Source: Anas platyrhynchos
Lineage: Eukaryota; Chordata; Aves; Anseriformes; Anatidae
DNA: 64,000 bases
Direction of reading: 5' to 3'
Assembly: GCF_047663525.1 (NCBI RefSeq)
Contig: NC_092602.1
Location: 7,127,501-7,191,500, forward strand
Positions 1 through 12,405 of this stretch are shown here, piece by piece (positions within the stretch are counted from its first letter, which is position 1; every line of letters starts with the position of its first letter). The notes under the pieces are model-generated. The model was not told the DNA's origin, ran no database searches, and was given only the letters and a program-made list of their open reading frames with translations. The position numbers and the translations under genes are program-made.

Positions 1-1565
1 ACTCTCAGCACAATTCCCTCCTCCACAGCCTCGTGTTCCCCAAAAGGGTACATCTCTGATTGACCTTGCCAGGGCAAAAATGCTGATTTTCTCCCTTTCT
101 ACGAGCACAGACACTGTGATGGAGCAGTTGTCTCTTTCTGTGCCACGAGGTGGGGAAAAAACAACCTCTCCCATGTTAGGATGCCGAGGATTTGCTGCAC
201 CTCTTCTCTACGACAAAACCACCCTCATTAAACAAGTGGTCAGGCTGTTCTGGAAAAGGCCACACCAGACCTCTGCACTCCTCAAAACAGCTCCTGCAAG
301 GCCAGCAAACCCTGCACCGAGGCAGAGCCCCAGCTGCCTTTCCCACCCCCTAACCGAAGTCAGACAGCACATATCGGAGGTTGGTGAAAGCCTCCCGGGC
401 TGCAGGCAGATTGCTGGAACCCTGCAGCACTCAGTCTGCTCCTCTGCGCTTCCCCCATACCTTTAAAACACCTCTCCATGTTCAGCTGGATGTTCCGGTG
501 GGGCTGATTGCTCCCCCAGACCTTCTTAAACCTTAAATGAGCACAATTTTTTGGAGGAGGGGAGAAATAAACACAGATGATGCTTTTTTTCCTTTATCCA
601 CAGAGGTGGAACGCCAGTCTTTTGCATTCATCCACTTTTTAACTAAAAGATATCAGTAAAGAAGTCAGAAGCTTTACACTGGGAGCTCTAACAAAGCTCT
701 TCAAAAGTGGTTATTTGCAAAGCTTTTCCTGCATGCACGTCCCAAAGAGAGATTCCCTTGGACTGCAGCCTGACTGCAAACCCCTTTGGGGCAGGATGCT
801 TAACAGGGCACTGGGAGGACCACGCATGGGGTCCCCAAGGCCCCAGGCACCCCTCCTGCTGCTCCTTCAGCATTTGGTGGCTGGGTACAGCTGCAGAATT
901 CCTCGCCCCGAGCTGCTACAGGTCCCTGCGGGGCTCAGCTCAGCTCAAAGCACAGAGAGAGGAGAGAAAATCCTGGAGTCGTTCGTCCCTCACAATTCAG
1001 GAGGTGGTGAAAAAGCACAGAACCAACACCTGGGCTGCCCCAGCTCTTCTGGGGAAAGGGGATGCGTTAAGGAGGCTGTTACCCTGGTTATTGGAGCACA
1101 CGGAGATGTTTCAGGAGGTCGAAATGCACCGGGCACAAACCAGCCAAGTTTTGTGGGGCTCAACAAGGCACCAGGACACTGCTCCTACCCAGAGACACCA
1201 AACTCCCTTGAATCAAAGTAATTATTGCACATGGACAAACCTCTGCTGTAAAGGACCAACTCAAGAAAAAGCTACGCTGCAGTGAAAACGAGAGGACATC
1301 TCCCTGCCTTGCACAGCCAGCTCGCAGCTGAAGCAGAAAACATGTCCCAGGGAGATGAAGCCTGCAAACAGCTCCCAGACTAAAGTCAGAGCTAAGAAGT
1401 AACTCCAGAAGCCACGCTATCTGCCCCCTGCCTGCCCCAGCCATCACCTTTCTAGGCACAGGCAACAAACGTTGCAGTGCAGAGCTGCGCTTCGTGGCTG
1501 GGCTCCTTCCCCACCAGGTACCAGAAGGCTGATCTAGCGTCCCCGAGGCAACGGCATCATCTGGG

Positions 1566-1612
1566 TAATAAATAATAATAATAATAAAACAACAACAACA
1601 ACCACCACCAAC
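1566..1612. repeat. Compound microsatellite (AAT)n(AAC)n(ACC)n
   Basis: Uninterrupted trinucleotide steps pass from AAT to AAC to ACC, as expected from progressive point changes in an expanding tract. It lies in the TPCN1 intron. Confidence 0.9.
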
Positions 1613-1689
1613 TTGAGCAGCGTCTCAATGCCTGCTCGCTCACTTGGCAGCCCTCCAGCCAGCTAATTTCCTCAGCTGCTCCCACGCTA

Positions 1690-2080
1690 ACAATGACACA
1701 GACTAATGCCAGCCCCGGCTCGTGCCGCAGCGCGTCCCCGGCGGCGGTTACCGGCGGTGGGGAGCTGGATGAGGTAGGAGGATCTCTCCACGGGGCTCCC
1801 GCAGTCCTCCAAGTAGATGGCAGGAGGCTCTCTCCACCGCATGGCAGCCGGCGCTGCCTCCCCGAGCTGCTCCCCGATGGCTCAGGGCAGAGCCGGGCGC
1901 AGGAGGGGTTCCTCTGAGCTCCACAGAGCCGCAGGCATCTTCCCCTTCCCGCTGAGGAAGGTGGCTCGGGGCCGGGCTGAAAAGCTTCCCTCTCGCCGTC
2001 CTGCAGGCGGGATGGTTCTTGGAGAGAGCTGCTGGGAGGTTTTGCTGCCGGGCAAAGTTGGTTTGGAGAATGAGTGCAGT
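1690..2080. promoter_or_regulatory. CpG-rich patch inside the TPCN1 intron, candidate alternative promoter or enhancer
   Basis: The segment is much richer in CpG than its surroundings, with clusters such as gcgtccccggcggcggttac. It sits about 13 kb downstream of the main TPCN1 island. Many vertebrate genes with large first introns carry alternative first exons in such patches, but I see no defined exon here. The call rests on base composition alone. Confidence 0.35.
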
Positions 2081-2352
2081 CAGAGAGCAAGGCTCGGTGC
2101 GCCACGCTCTCCTGTCCTGGCGTGGAGCAGGGTTTGCTCCCCAGGGAACACAAGGAACTGAAGGGAAAGGAGTCCAGAGTCTCGTTGTGACTGCTCAGCA
2201 CATCTCCCCCCACCTCCCTCAGCAAAAAAAAAAAAAAAGAAGAAAACAAAACATTTGCCAAGTTCACGGTACAAGGGGCGTGACGGAGCAAGCGGCCGGG
2301 GCTGCTCGCAGATGGCAACGCTTCCTTCCACACTTGTGTAACTTATCCCAGA

Positions 2353-2418
2353 CGTTCCCCAAGAAGGGAAGGAGGGAGGGGGGGGAAAAAAAAGGAGAAA
2401 ATAAAAAGAGAAAAAAGC
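2353..2418. repeat. Homopurine G/A tract
   Basis: Almost purely purine on the plus strand, grading from GGA/GGGA blocks into A-rich sequence. Simple low-complexity DNA. Confidence 0.8.
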
Positions 2419-4185
2419 AAAACCAGCTGGCTGCTTACACAAGGCATCCGGAACGATACTGCCGGGACTCCAACGTTTCCATTCAGTGCAGCAGAGCATG
2501 CTCCTGTGTAAATAGTTTCCATATGTCATCATTACAATAAAAAACAAAAAGGAAGAAAGAGAAGGAGCATAAACTCTCCAGAGCCCAAACCTCTCCCTTT
2601 GCAAAACAAATTCCCTGCTTCGGGGAAGGAAAAACTCTGAGGGCTGCGAGGGAGGGAGGGGAGCAAGGAACCCAGGAGAAACACCAGTCTGTTTGGATAT
2701 TCATCGTTTGATCTTCGTTACCTGGGTTTAATAATTTGAAAATCCACCTGGAAGCCTGCTAGGAGCTCAGGGAGTTCCAAACCAACGCTATGGGTGCCTC
2801 GGAGCTTCCCCAGGATGGCTCCCACCACCCTGTGCTGCAGCTGTTCTGCTTTCTAGCAAGCACAGACTTCTTATGGCGTTACCTGAAACAGGCTTAGATG
2901 TTGCTAGTTAGACCCCAAAGCCATGTGTCTGTAGCTGATGAAGGAGGGGGCTCTCCTAGAAGGCTACGGAGGCCTACCTGCGATGGCAGGACAAAAAAAA
3001 GGCTGCAGGGAAGGCAGCCCAAGGAACAGAGCTGAACAGGAACGCTCTCCCAGCTCAGGAGGCCGCTCGTACAGCTCACACATCACGTGCACGCCCTGTG
3101 TCAGCCAGCAAAACCAACGGTGCTGGCGCTAGGGGCTGCAGACACGAGTAATATCTCCCTCCAAGGCACAGAAAGGCAGGCAGAGCACACGGGACATGGC
3201 AGCCAGGACACAACTTCGCTCACGCCGCCTTACGAGGTCATTCCTTCTTAATTAAGGATAATCTGGCACCAGCTTGGCCTTTTGTTTCCTTCTTGCAACC
3301 ATGTTTGTGAGCACTGCTGTTCTGCATCTACCATCTCCAGGAAGAAGCAAGCCTCGTGGTTATTCCTTCCTTGGAAAGAGGCACGACCTCTGTGACTCCT
3401 TGTCTCAGGGGAGCAGCGGCTCCCTGTCGGGGCTGGGTGCAGGTCCAGCAGTGCCTGAGCACCCACCTCAACTGCATTCGTGTCCAGGTACCCAAACCCA
3501 GCTGGCTGCAGGCTTTCAGCTGCAGAGAAGCGTCAGCAGGCACCCAGCAGCACGGGGCACATGCCCACAGAGGATGGAGGGCGGCATTTGTTGCCTCTGA
3601 AGGCTCCCAGAAGGGTTCCTCTCCTGGGAAGCCCCCAGCAGCCGAGCCGTGCACGGGGTGCCACTGCAGAAGACGCAGATGTGAAAAAGCATGAAAAGAA
3701 AGGAGGGGGCTTCCCTTCCCTGCAGAGCTACCTTCAGCCCCAGAGCCAAGATTTTAACAGCACGCAGGCCAGACAAATCCCCACAGCAGCTGTGGCCAGG
3801 CAGCAGCCAGGTCCTGCAGAGGCACTGAGCACGTTGGCATCACATTGGCACCAACACTGGCGTTTCCCTCTCCACGCGTTGACGTGCCACGGAGCTTCAC
3901 CCCCGCTGCATTTATCGCTCTGCTCCCCTCCGGTGCCACTGATAAGAAACTGCTCCTTTTATTCTTGAGTGCCGAGGTGTGAGCACGCACGCATTTGTCT
4001 CTTCAAGGCCAGGCTCACCTACCCGGGAGGAAAAAAAGAAAAGCTGGAAGCCGCCTGGAAAGCACAGCTGGTTTGGCACCGAGCCACACGGCTCGGAGGT
4101 GAGCGGCAGGCAGCGAGCTCAGCGCCCTCCCTGTGCCACTGCCAAGGGAAGCAATGCAGGAGCCAGCCTCGAGGGACAGAATAGC

Positions 4186-4252
4186 CCAGCACCCATCCAG
4201 GGGATGGGATGGGGATGATGCCAAGGGATGGGGATGATGCCACGGCATCGGG
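4186..4252. repeat. Short tandem repeat with a ggggatgatgcca unit
   Basis: Two close copies of a 21-22 bp unit (ggggatgatgccaagggat and neighbour) plus partial flanking copies. Confidence 0.75.
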
Positions 4253-7167
4253 GCTCTTCGTCTTGCCGTATTCTCACAGCCTGTACCAGCTGTGAACCCC
4301 AACAAACAAAGCCACGTCGGTTTCCCACTTAGCCCAGGCAGGTTTTTCCCAAAGATGGATGTTGCCACTTCCTCTTTGCGGCACGAGAGGATTCGAGCCT
4401 CCCATCTTCACTTTTTTCTTTGCGACTCCCGTTAGTTCCTGCGGCACGCAGACGAGCTCGCTCCCCACTGCCATCCACCACGCTACGGGGAGCTGAATCC
4501 GCAGGCAGGCTGAGCAGATGTCCCCCAGCATGGTAAGCCACTTTTTCTCCGTTCCTGCCTCTTATCAATTGTGCTGCCTATCTCCTTACACTGAATACAA
4601 CTTAAACCCTGCATTGTTTAGGGGACTGCCGCATCCTTGCTAACGTCTGCACCGCGCACACTTAAAAACACCGAGGCAGGAGCTACGCACAATGCCTGAA
4701 GAGCTAAAGCATTGTCGGGAATTGTTTTGTCTCAGCAGAAGCAGGGCCTCCAGTCAGCTCTTGCTCCGAGCGGGTCAGAGCCCGAATTTAGCTAGCTGCT
4801 TGCTCTGCCGCTCGCTACGCGACGCGATGATTCACACCGGCATTCGCTTCCTGCACCACCCTGCTGGGGACAAAGAGACAGGCGTAAGGAAGAGCACAAA
4901 ACACAAGAGATAAAACAGTGGGAGGCTTCAGAGAAACCAGGGATAAGAATAATTCACGGGCTTCGCGAGAACGTCCATGGGCTACAAGGAGAGAGCAGAG
5001 CCAGGCACCGGCACGATCTGAGAACATAACACAAAGGGGCTCCTGCTTCTTTTAAGGCAGGTCCGAAGCATTTTACGTGAGCAAAACTCACGTGAAAGGA
5101 CAGGTTGCACGAGGAAGATGTAGGTAAGAATTAAGAACCTCGCTTCTGCGTTCAGCCCCATTGCTGCTGGTTTCATATCCTGTATGTGTGATCTTAACAA
5201 CTGAACCTCCCTACCACAAAAAGGAGAAGTGAGAGCCACAACAGAAGGATCACCTACGGCCTCGTGGTATCCATCCTGTCAGGGTTAGGGCTGGCAGCTC
5301 ACACGCTGTCATCCTGTCGGTCCCGTTGTACCACAGTGATGAGGGCTCTACAGGTACAGAGAGATTGTTCTGCAACTGGAATCAAACATCTGAGCACTGA
5401 AACACCTCGCTTCGAATGGAAAAACAACTGGGAACACCACGGGTTTTGTTGATGACAGCAAAAAAGAGCCAGGCTCTGCCTGTGACTCACAAGAAAGGCC
5501 AGACACAGAGCGTACGCACACGGTTACGATCCATAGCTTTTAGGGAAGTGACAGAAAGGGAAAGAGACATCGGAATCCCTCAGATAGAGCATTTCTTTAA
5601 CACATCCTGTTACATGAAGGAATTTCCTCTTTTTGTTCCAGAAAGGGAAACGCGTGCCTCATGGCTTCAACATGCCAGAGATCTGCTCCAGCACCAGCAC
5701 CAACACGTCAGCGTTTCCAGGGCGCGTTCCTCCTTTCAATTCTCCAAAGCGGAGCCTCTGCATTTTCTCCATGCAGTTTGGGAAGACGTTTGATGAAGCT
5801 GCAACCTGGCCTGTTGAAAGAGAGCAGCACTCCGCCAGGTCCAGCTTCCAGTTTGTTCCACCAGTGGCTCTCTGGGGCAGCCACGACGTTCGCAGTGGGA
5901 AGCGGAGAGGAAGCTCCTCGCTTCCATGAGCCCAGCACTACTCCGAGCAACCAACCTGCGTGGCCACAGCTCATTCCTGTAGCAGCAGCTCTCATATTTC
6001 CCCCAAAATCAGCCAGCCTCTGCACAACGGCAACTCAAAATAACACAAATGCACCCACCTACAGCACCACGATGTAGAGCGAAGCCTCATTAAACTCCGA
6101 GCAGCTCTGTTACAGGAGGATGAGCACCCGGGATGAGCCAGGTACTGAAACCACAGCGATTACCTAGGCAGAGAGCCACCAGGGCTGCTGCTGATCCACC
6201 ACCTCCGCCAGTCCTCGCAGCCCTACCACAGCGCTGGAGCAGAGCTAGGATGGAGTCAGCCAAAACTGTTAATGAGGTACCTAATTACCTAACCTTTCCA
6301 ACCTGAGGACAGAGGGATAGCAAGAAAATGAGTAAAAATAAGATTTCATGGCAAAACTCTGACGCCTTACCACTGCGGGCTGGGATCAGAGGGAGCTGTC
6401 TGTACGGAGCAGCAGCGAGAGGTGCGTGGTTGTGTTGTGTTAGCATCAGGCTCCGCAGCACTTCTTCTGAAATACAACACTGCCACACCTCTGCTGTTGT
6501 CTCTCTGGGTGTCTCAGCCAGGGAACGGCAGCTGCCAGCAGAGGAAGACGCAGGGAAGGAACGGGGGAAGCCCCAGCCCTAGCGCTGTCTTAAAAGGAAA
6601 GGTTAAAAAAGAGAAGATTCCAGCATATTTTATGGAAGGCGCGGCTGGCAGGCACTGGATAGGGCATGTGTAATAGCTGGGGAGGAAGGAAGAGCACTGG
6701 AAGCCCACCACACGTGGATGTGTTGATGACTCTAGCCAGCACGGATGCAAACATCACCTCCTGACACTGCTCTTACTCTTGTTTGAAGGAACACACACGA
6801 GGGCTGCCCCTCAGGCAGCTCACAGAGCTGCACAGCCTCAATTTGTGTTGCTCACATCCTCCACCCGAACACCACATCACTGCCAGGACACATCTCAGAA
6901 CGCTGTCAGCCTACCTGGAAACCTCACAAACTGCATAAATGCACGACTTTGGGTTCATGGGGTGCTCTTGTCTGTAAGCCACACGGACTGACGTTACAAA
7001 ACCTGCCCTTACGTTACAGATTTCAGGAGAGCTGCTGCTGGCGACCCTTTATTTTGCCTGGAAACCTGTGGCTGACTGACCTGAAGTCAGCATCCTGCTG
7101 GTCACCTTTTGGGGCTGCAACAAAGTCCCTGTCCCAGCAATATGCAGACTGCTACACGTGTAGCCTT

Positions 7168-7198
7168 AACAAAAAACAAACAAACAAACAACAAAAAG
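7168..7198. repeat. (CAAA)n microsatellite
   Basis: A run of AAAC units (aaacaaacaaacaaac) embedded in A-rich sequence in the TPCN1 intron. Confidence 0.85.
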
Positions 7199-9260
7199 AC
7201 ATCTGCTGATTTTTAAATGCCCCACCTAGGAATCAGCTCCGTGATTCTGAACCAGCCCAGCGCTCTGAGGCCTCCCCCTGGCAGCCAGCAGAGATGAGGC
7301 CCTGCCACCAGCCCTGGGGGCTCCTTTCCCCCTTCTCACCCCGCTGGCTCTGCAGTGAGATGCCTGCGTGCGTTTACTTCACCCAGCAGGACCCACGCCG
7401 TCACTTGATGCACCTCCAGCAGCCCAGGAGAAGCAGAGCTGTGCAACAAAGAGCAGCACTTTCTTATTTCTGCAGGGACTCGTGGCTAGCGAGCTAGCTA
7501 CACAACCAGCTGGGCACAGCCAGGCTGCAGGACCACCGCACTGAGGTTATCCACAGCCCTCCAAACTTCCAAACCTGCTGAGGATGGTGGAAGTGTTCCA
7601 AAAAATACGACTACTGTTGGAATAAAGGATGTGTGAGGTGTTCCCAGGTGACAATATCTGCTACACACGGATGTAAGCAGCTCGTGTGTCCAGCCCTGTC
7701 ATATCAGAGGGTTTAACATGGCAGCACAGGGGGATGCATCCTAAATTTCAGTCCCCTATGTAAGCATGAAAGGAAAATCTTTTTGTTCCAAGCAGGCATG
7801 GCCACATCACGATGAAATGAAAACCAGCGCGGGGTACGAGCTCCAAGCCCCCACGCTATGGTTCAAAGCACAGCAGCCTCCCCTCGACATCCTCGGGATC
7901 CTTCATTGTTGCTGCAGTGCTGCAGCAGACCACCACAAACCCCCACACCCCTTTTCTGCCTGCCTCTCTCCCGGCTGAGGCCAGCAGCAGCAGCACAGGT
8001 GCCCGAGCTTCCTGCCGAAGCGCTCACCAGAAGCAGATGGCTGCAGTCCTAAAGCTGCTCCGGCAGCTCCCCGAAAAGAAAGCAGCCACGTAGGAGGCAG
8101 GCAGGACCCCGACACGCAGAAAGCAATTATGCCAAAGACACGGGGAGAGCCCTGCAAGGTCCAGATCAGAAGCCAGGGACGCTGGAGACAAGAAAGACCC
8201 ATCAAATTCAGCGCACTTTTCCCAGCTTCAGGATCAGAAATGGAGCGTTCTGCCTCATCAATTCTACTTCCAGCAAATTCGAGCTTAAATCCCCCGAAGG
8301 CAATAAGGAAGAGGCAATCAACAACAACTCTAACCACTTCACAGATGCTCCTGTTTAGTTTATACAGCACTTCTTACAGCATTCAAATGGGTAAAATGGG
8401 ATTTCAACGCAGGGGGGCTGACGGCAGCAGGCAGGATTCCTCGGCGAAGATACCAAGGGCAAAGGAAGTTCTGAGCAGCATCACATCGGTTATGATGAGC
8501 GAACTCAGCGTGCTCAGCCTCTGCTCATTTCAATCTGCCAGTGAGCGAGCTTGGCTGAACCCAACATCCTGCATCTACAGCGCCTTAAAAATCCACAGGA
8601 ATCGCAAAAAAAAATGAGGGGGAGAGAAAAAAATAAAAACAACACAAAAAAAAAAAACATGAACAAACCGATGCATTCCCTGGGAAGCCATGAAAAAACT
8701 AATCGCTGCTTGCTTCCAACTGTTGTTCCGCTTCCTGAGCCAAATGTTCCCAAGTCAGCTGAGGAGTGACCGGCTCGAGCTGGAAAGGGCTCGATTTTTT
8801 TTTTGCAGCCTGCGAGCTCCCGGGCTCCTGAACAGCTTTTATAGCCCCGGGACCACCTGCTCGAGGCGCGGAGCCCTGCGATGCTGCAGCACGCGTCTCC
8901 CACCTAAAGGGATCGGCCTGGGCTGCTCTTCTGCTCTCCCCCCAGAAAAAGAGAGCTGCAGGTAGGGAGGATGCTCACGAAGGGCTACCTCCCTCTAAGC
9001 CTCAAGGTCACCAGCTCGGTCTGCACAAAAGGAGAGTGAAAAAGCTTCCAGGCGCCTCGCCCCGCTCTGCAGCACCCTCCCCACCTGACAGCAAACCTGC
9101 AGGAAGGAGGAGATGCCTCGCTCGTGCTCTGGGACGTGACAAAGGAGAAGGAACTGCCTGACTCTGGGATTACTGAACACTAACCCAAGTCTTCTGTACC
9201 TCAGATTCCAACAGCACGGGGCATTCAGGACGAAATCACTCTGAGTTTTTTTGTGTGTGT

Positions 9261-9261
<1 letters not shown>

Positions 9262-9291
<30 letters not shown>
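9262..9291. repeat. Poly(T) run of about 30, flanked by (GT)n
   Basis: About thirty consecutive T follow a short GT repeat. On the minus strand this is an A-tail-like run, but no recognisable retrocopy lies upstream of it, so it is annotated only as a homopolymer. Confidence 0.85.
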
Positions 9292-9294
<3 letters not shown>

Positions 9295-12200
9295 GCGAGA
9301 AAGAGTCAACAGTGCAGGGATTCTGTTTGACAAAGCATCCTACTGTGAAGCACACAATGTGTGCATTGTGCAAACTGATCTCCTGCAGGGCTAAGAAAAC
9401 AAGGCAGGCTCAAAAAAAAATAAAAATACACGCGCTAACTGCGGCTCACAATCCCTCCTGGTACTCTCCTCCACTCGTGGCTTCTCTTCTGGAGGTACCA
9501 CACTCCCAGAGTCGCGTTGAGGATCTCTTGATAAAAACTCTTTTGTGAGGCCCGGACAACGCCGAGCGCTGTTTCTCTTCAATCAGAGATCTCTGCTCTT
9601 CCCTCTCCTTGCAGTATTTTAAGCAGAGCCGAGGCATCCTGCCTTAGATCCCAAATTGTGTCTGTAAATGAGATTCCAGGGGATGATGCGTGGGGAACTT
9701 CCCAGCAGAAACACATTTCCCACTGCTCCCAGCACCATCCCGCAAGATGCGCAGCATCTCTTAAAAGCTTGCCTCCTTGCTCTGAGTTCACAGAGCTCAT
9801 CACCCAGGGAAATGGATTGTACCGAAGGAGAAAACAATAATCTCCTTATGTTTCGGGTGCTCATTTCTCCTTCCAATATTTTCACCCCTCACTCATCTCG
9901 GAGGCAGTTTGGCTTCGCTTTGCTTGCTTAAAACATTCATTACAAGTCATCTAGGCCAGGAAAGGATTAGAGGAGCACTGGCAGAAGTTGCAAAAATGCA
10001 AGGCTGGTGGGTTGGAGCAGAGACTTTCAGGGGCATAAACAGCTCAGCACGGAACTTGTGCTTCAGAAGGAAATAATTCCCCTGTACGTACGTTTTAAGC
10101 AGGTAACACGCTATGAAAAGCAAAGCACGCACAGAAATGTAAATCAGGAGCTGTTACCATGCAGCCTACCCGTAAGTTTCCACAAAAGACATAACCTGCA
10201 CTTCCCAGTCGAGATGCATTGCCCACGGCAGCGTTACCTGACCTACCCTAGGAGCAGATTGAGCAGCAGAAGCAGGTCCCTGCTGAAGATGAGTTCCCAG
10301 TCCTGTGCCCTGGCCACGCTTCACCTCTAACACAGCAGCTCAAGTGCTGCTGCTGGAACTAATTAAAGGCCAATCAGTAGAAGCAGGAGCCACGATGAGA
10401 GGAAGAGAGCCTGGCTGTCAAAGATCTTGGGATTCGCCATGTCCACTGCAGGCATTTGTTTGTTTTGTCATCCCCTCTTTCCCCACACCACTTAGCTGCG
10501 GCGTTCCCCCAGCATTATCAGTGCTCCAGCCCACACAACCAGCTGCTGGGCACTCACTTTCCTGCACAGAGATCACAGATCCCAGAGGATTTATTAAATC
10601 CACCAGGTATCTGACACGTACAACACTTCAAAAGGGGGCAGAGTCAGGAGGTTTGCACAATTACAGTGCTTCCTCGAGCAGGAGAGCTGCTGAGGGTCTG
10701 TGCGGTCACCACACTGCCCCCAGAGCCAAGGGTTTGTTCTCTGCCCATTCCCTCAGCCCATCAGGCAACGTGCAGGTGGTTTACACCTGAAATCTCTCCC
10801 CTCCTCTCGCTGCACCTAAAGCACCAGGAGGAGGAAGGCACGGGGGTGTTTGAGGACTCACAGCAGGGCTGAAGGTGTGGCTACGGGGACAGAACTTGGT
10901 TTCCTCTCCCTGCTGCTACAGACACGTTCTGGAACCAGACCCAGCACAGAAGAGAACTGGCTCACTTCAGGTTGCATCGATTACTGGAAAAATCAAAATC
11001 CAGGCTGCTCATGGGTCTCAAAAGAAGGCTTGCTGTCCATCCTGCACCACTCCTGCAGGGCTGTGCCTCCCTGCGGATCAATAAGCGGGATATTGAAAAG
11101 AAAGATGAGACACCCAACTGATGGCACAGCCCCCGTGTTCCACAACACCACAAGGGCTCCCATCTGCTGATTACAAGAAGAACGTTGCCAAAAGCCTCTT
11201 CCCTCGCTCCATCCAGGAGCAGGGCCAAGGCCCTTCCTGGTTTCCATCAACCCTTCCAGAAAACATCGCCCCTGGCTGTCGCAGCCACCCCCCCTGCACC
11301 TCCCCAGGCGCACACACTGATTCTTTTTTTACCTCAATAGCAGATGCGGTTGCTTTCTTGTAAGAACCCCGAGTTTAAAGACGACTTCTTCCACTTGCCA
11401 CAATCCATTGTGCGGGAGAAACAGACAGACAATACCACATTGTTCCCCGCACAACGCTCGGAGCTGTACTTTCTGCTCGGAGCGCACTGAAACTCCACTT
11501 GAGGCTACAGCAATTTCCACGCAGGGGGCAGAGGGGGATCTTCTATCTGATCTAATACCGGGTAAATCAACGTGCTCCCATTTATTGCTGATAATTCCCA
11601 TCAGCTCGAGGAGAGGCACTGGCCTAGAGCTTCAAGGCTGTCATTGTGCAGGAAAGCACGCCTCACTCATGGGGGTATTTTGAGATCCCTGTTGGAACGT
11701 GTGCTAGGAGCTCGGCAAGGCCAGGGATCGCTCAGCCCGGGCTGCCTCTCGCCCTTCTCAGCACACGACTTTGGGCAAGGTCACGCAACGACTGCAGCCC
11801 CGGTTCTGCCTGCTGTAAGATCCAGAATTAGTCACCCGCCTCGGATAAGCGTCGGGAAGCTTAACGAGAGCGCGTCCAGATTCCCCGATAAGACGTGGCA
11901 GGGGAGGGCAGCGCTGTGTTAATTAGCACGAGCCACGGGTTCCAGTGATGAAAGCGCTCCTCTCCGTCTCCTCCAGCTGCTGGAGCTTGTAGAACGACCC
12001 AGCACCACAGTCCCTCACACACTGCATTCAGAGAGCCGCCTGCACCACGGGGACCAGGCTTTTCCAGACATGAGCTGAATTCCAGCCTGCTCTGTAGGAT
12101 TCTGACCTTTCGGGGCGGCTGAAGAGACGTGCATCCCAGCACAGGACAAGGAAGGCAGAGCTTTAATATTCCTCCCCATGCCAGTATTTGCTTCCATTAA

Positions 12201-12381
12201 GGGCTTAAGAGGTGCATGATTAGGGAGATTAATTTTTGCAGCTGGACATTTTCTTTAAGAACGTCATTTTCCACACCGTTTTCTCATTTAGCTCCTTTTA
12301 CTCTAATCCCAAAGCAATCACCTACCCAAAAGAGAACTCTTCTGCAAGATTCTGAAAGGAACACACTCTTGCACTTTAATC

Positions 12382-12405
12382 TTTTTTTTTTTTTTTTTTT
12401 TTTTT
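12382..12405. repeat. Poly(T) run of 24
   Basis: A homopolymer in the TPCN1 intron. A matching poly(A) run lies about 145 bp downstream at 12,549-12,567. The two could pair in single-stranded DNA, though homopolymers of this size are common. Confidence 0.85.

Noticed and set aside
707-1285. 192- and 168-codon plus-strand frames in the TPCN1 intron
   Set aside because: No family resemblance, overlapping alternative frames, and no splice or promoter context.
9262-9291. Poly(T) run taken as the A-tail of a minus-strand processed retrocopy
   Set aside because: No recognisable transcript-derived sequence or target-site duplication could be seen next to it.
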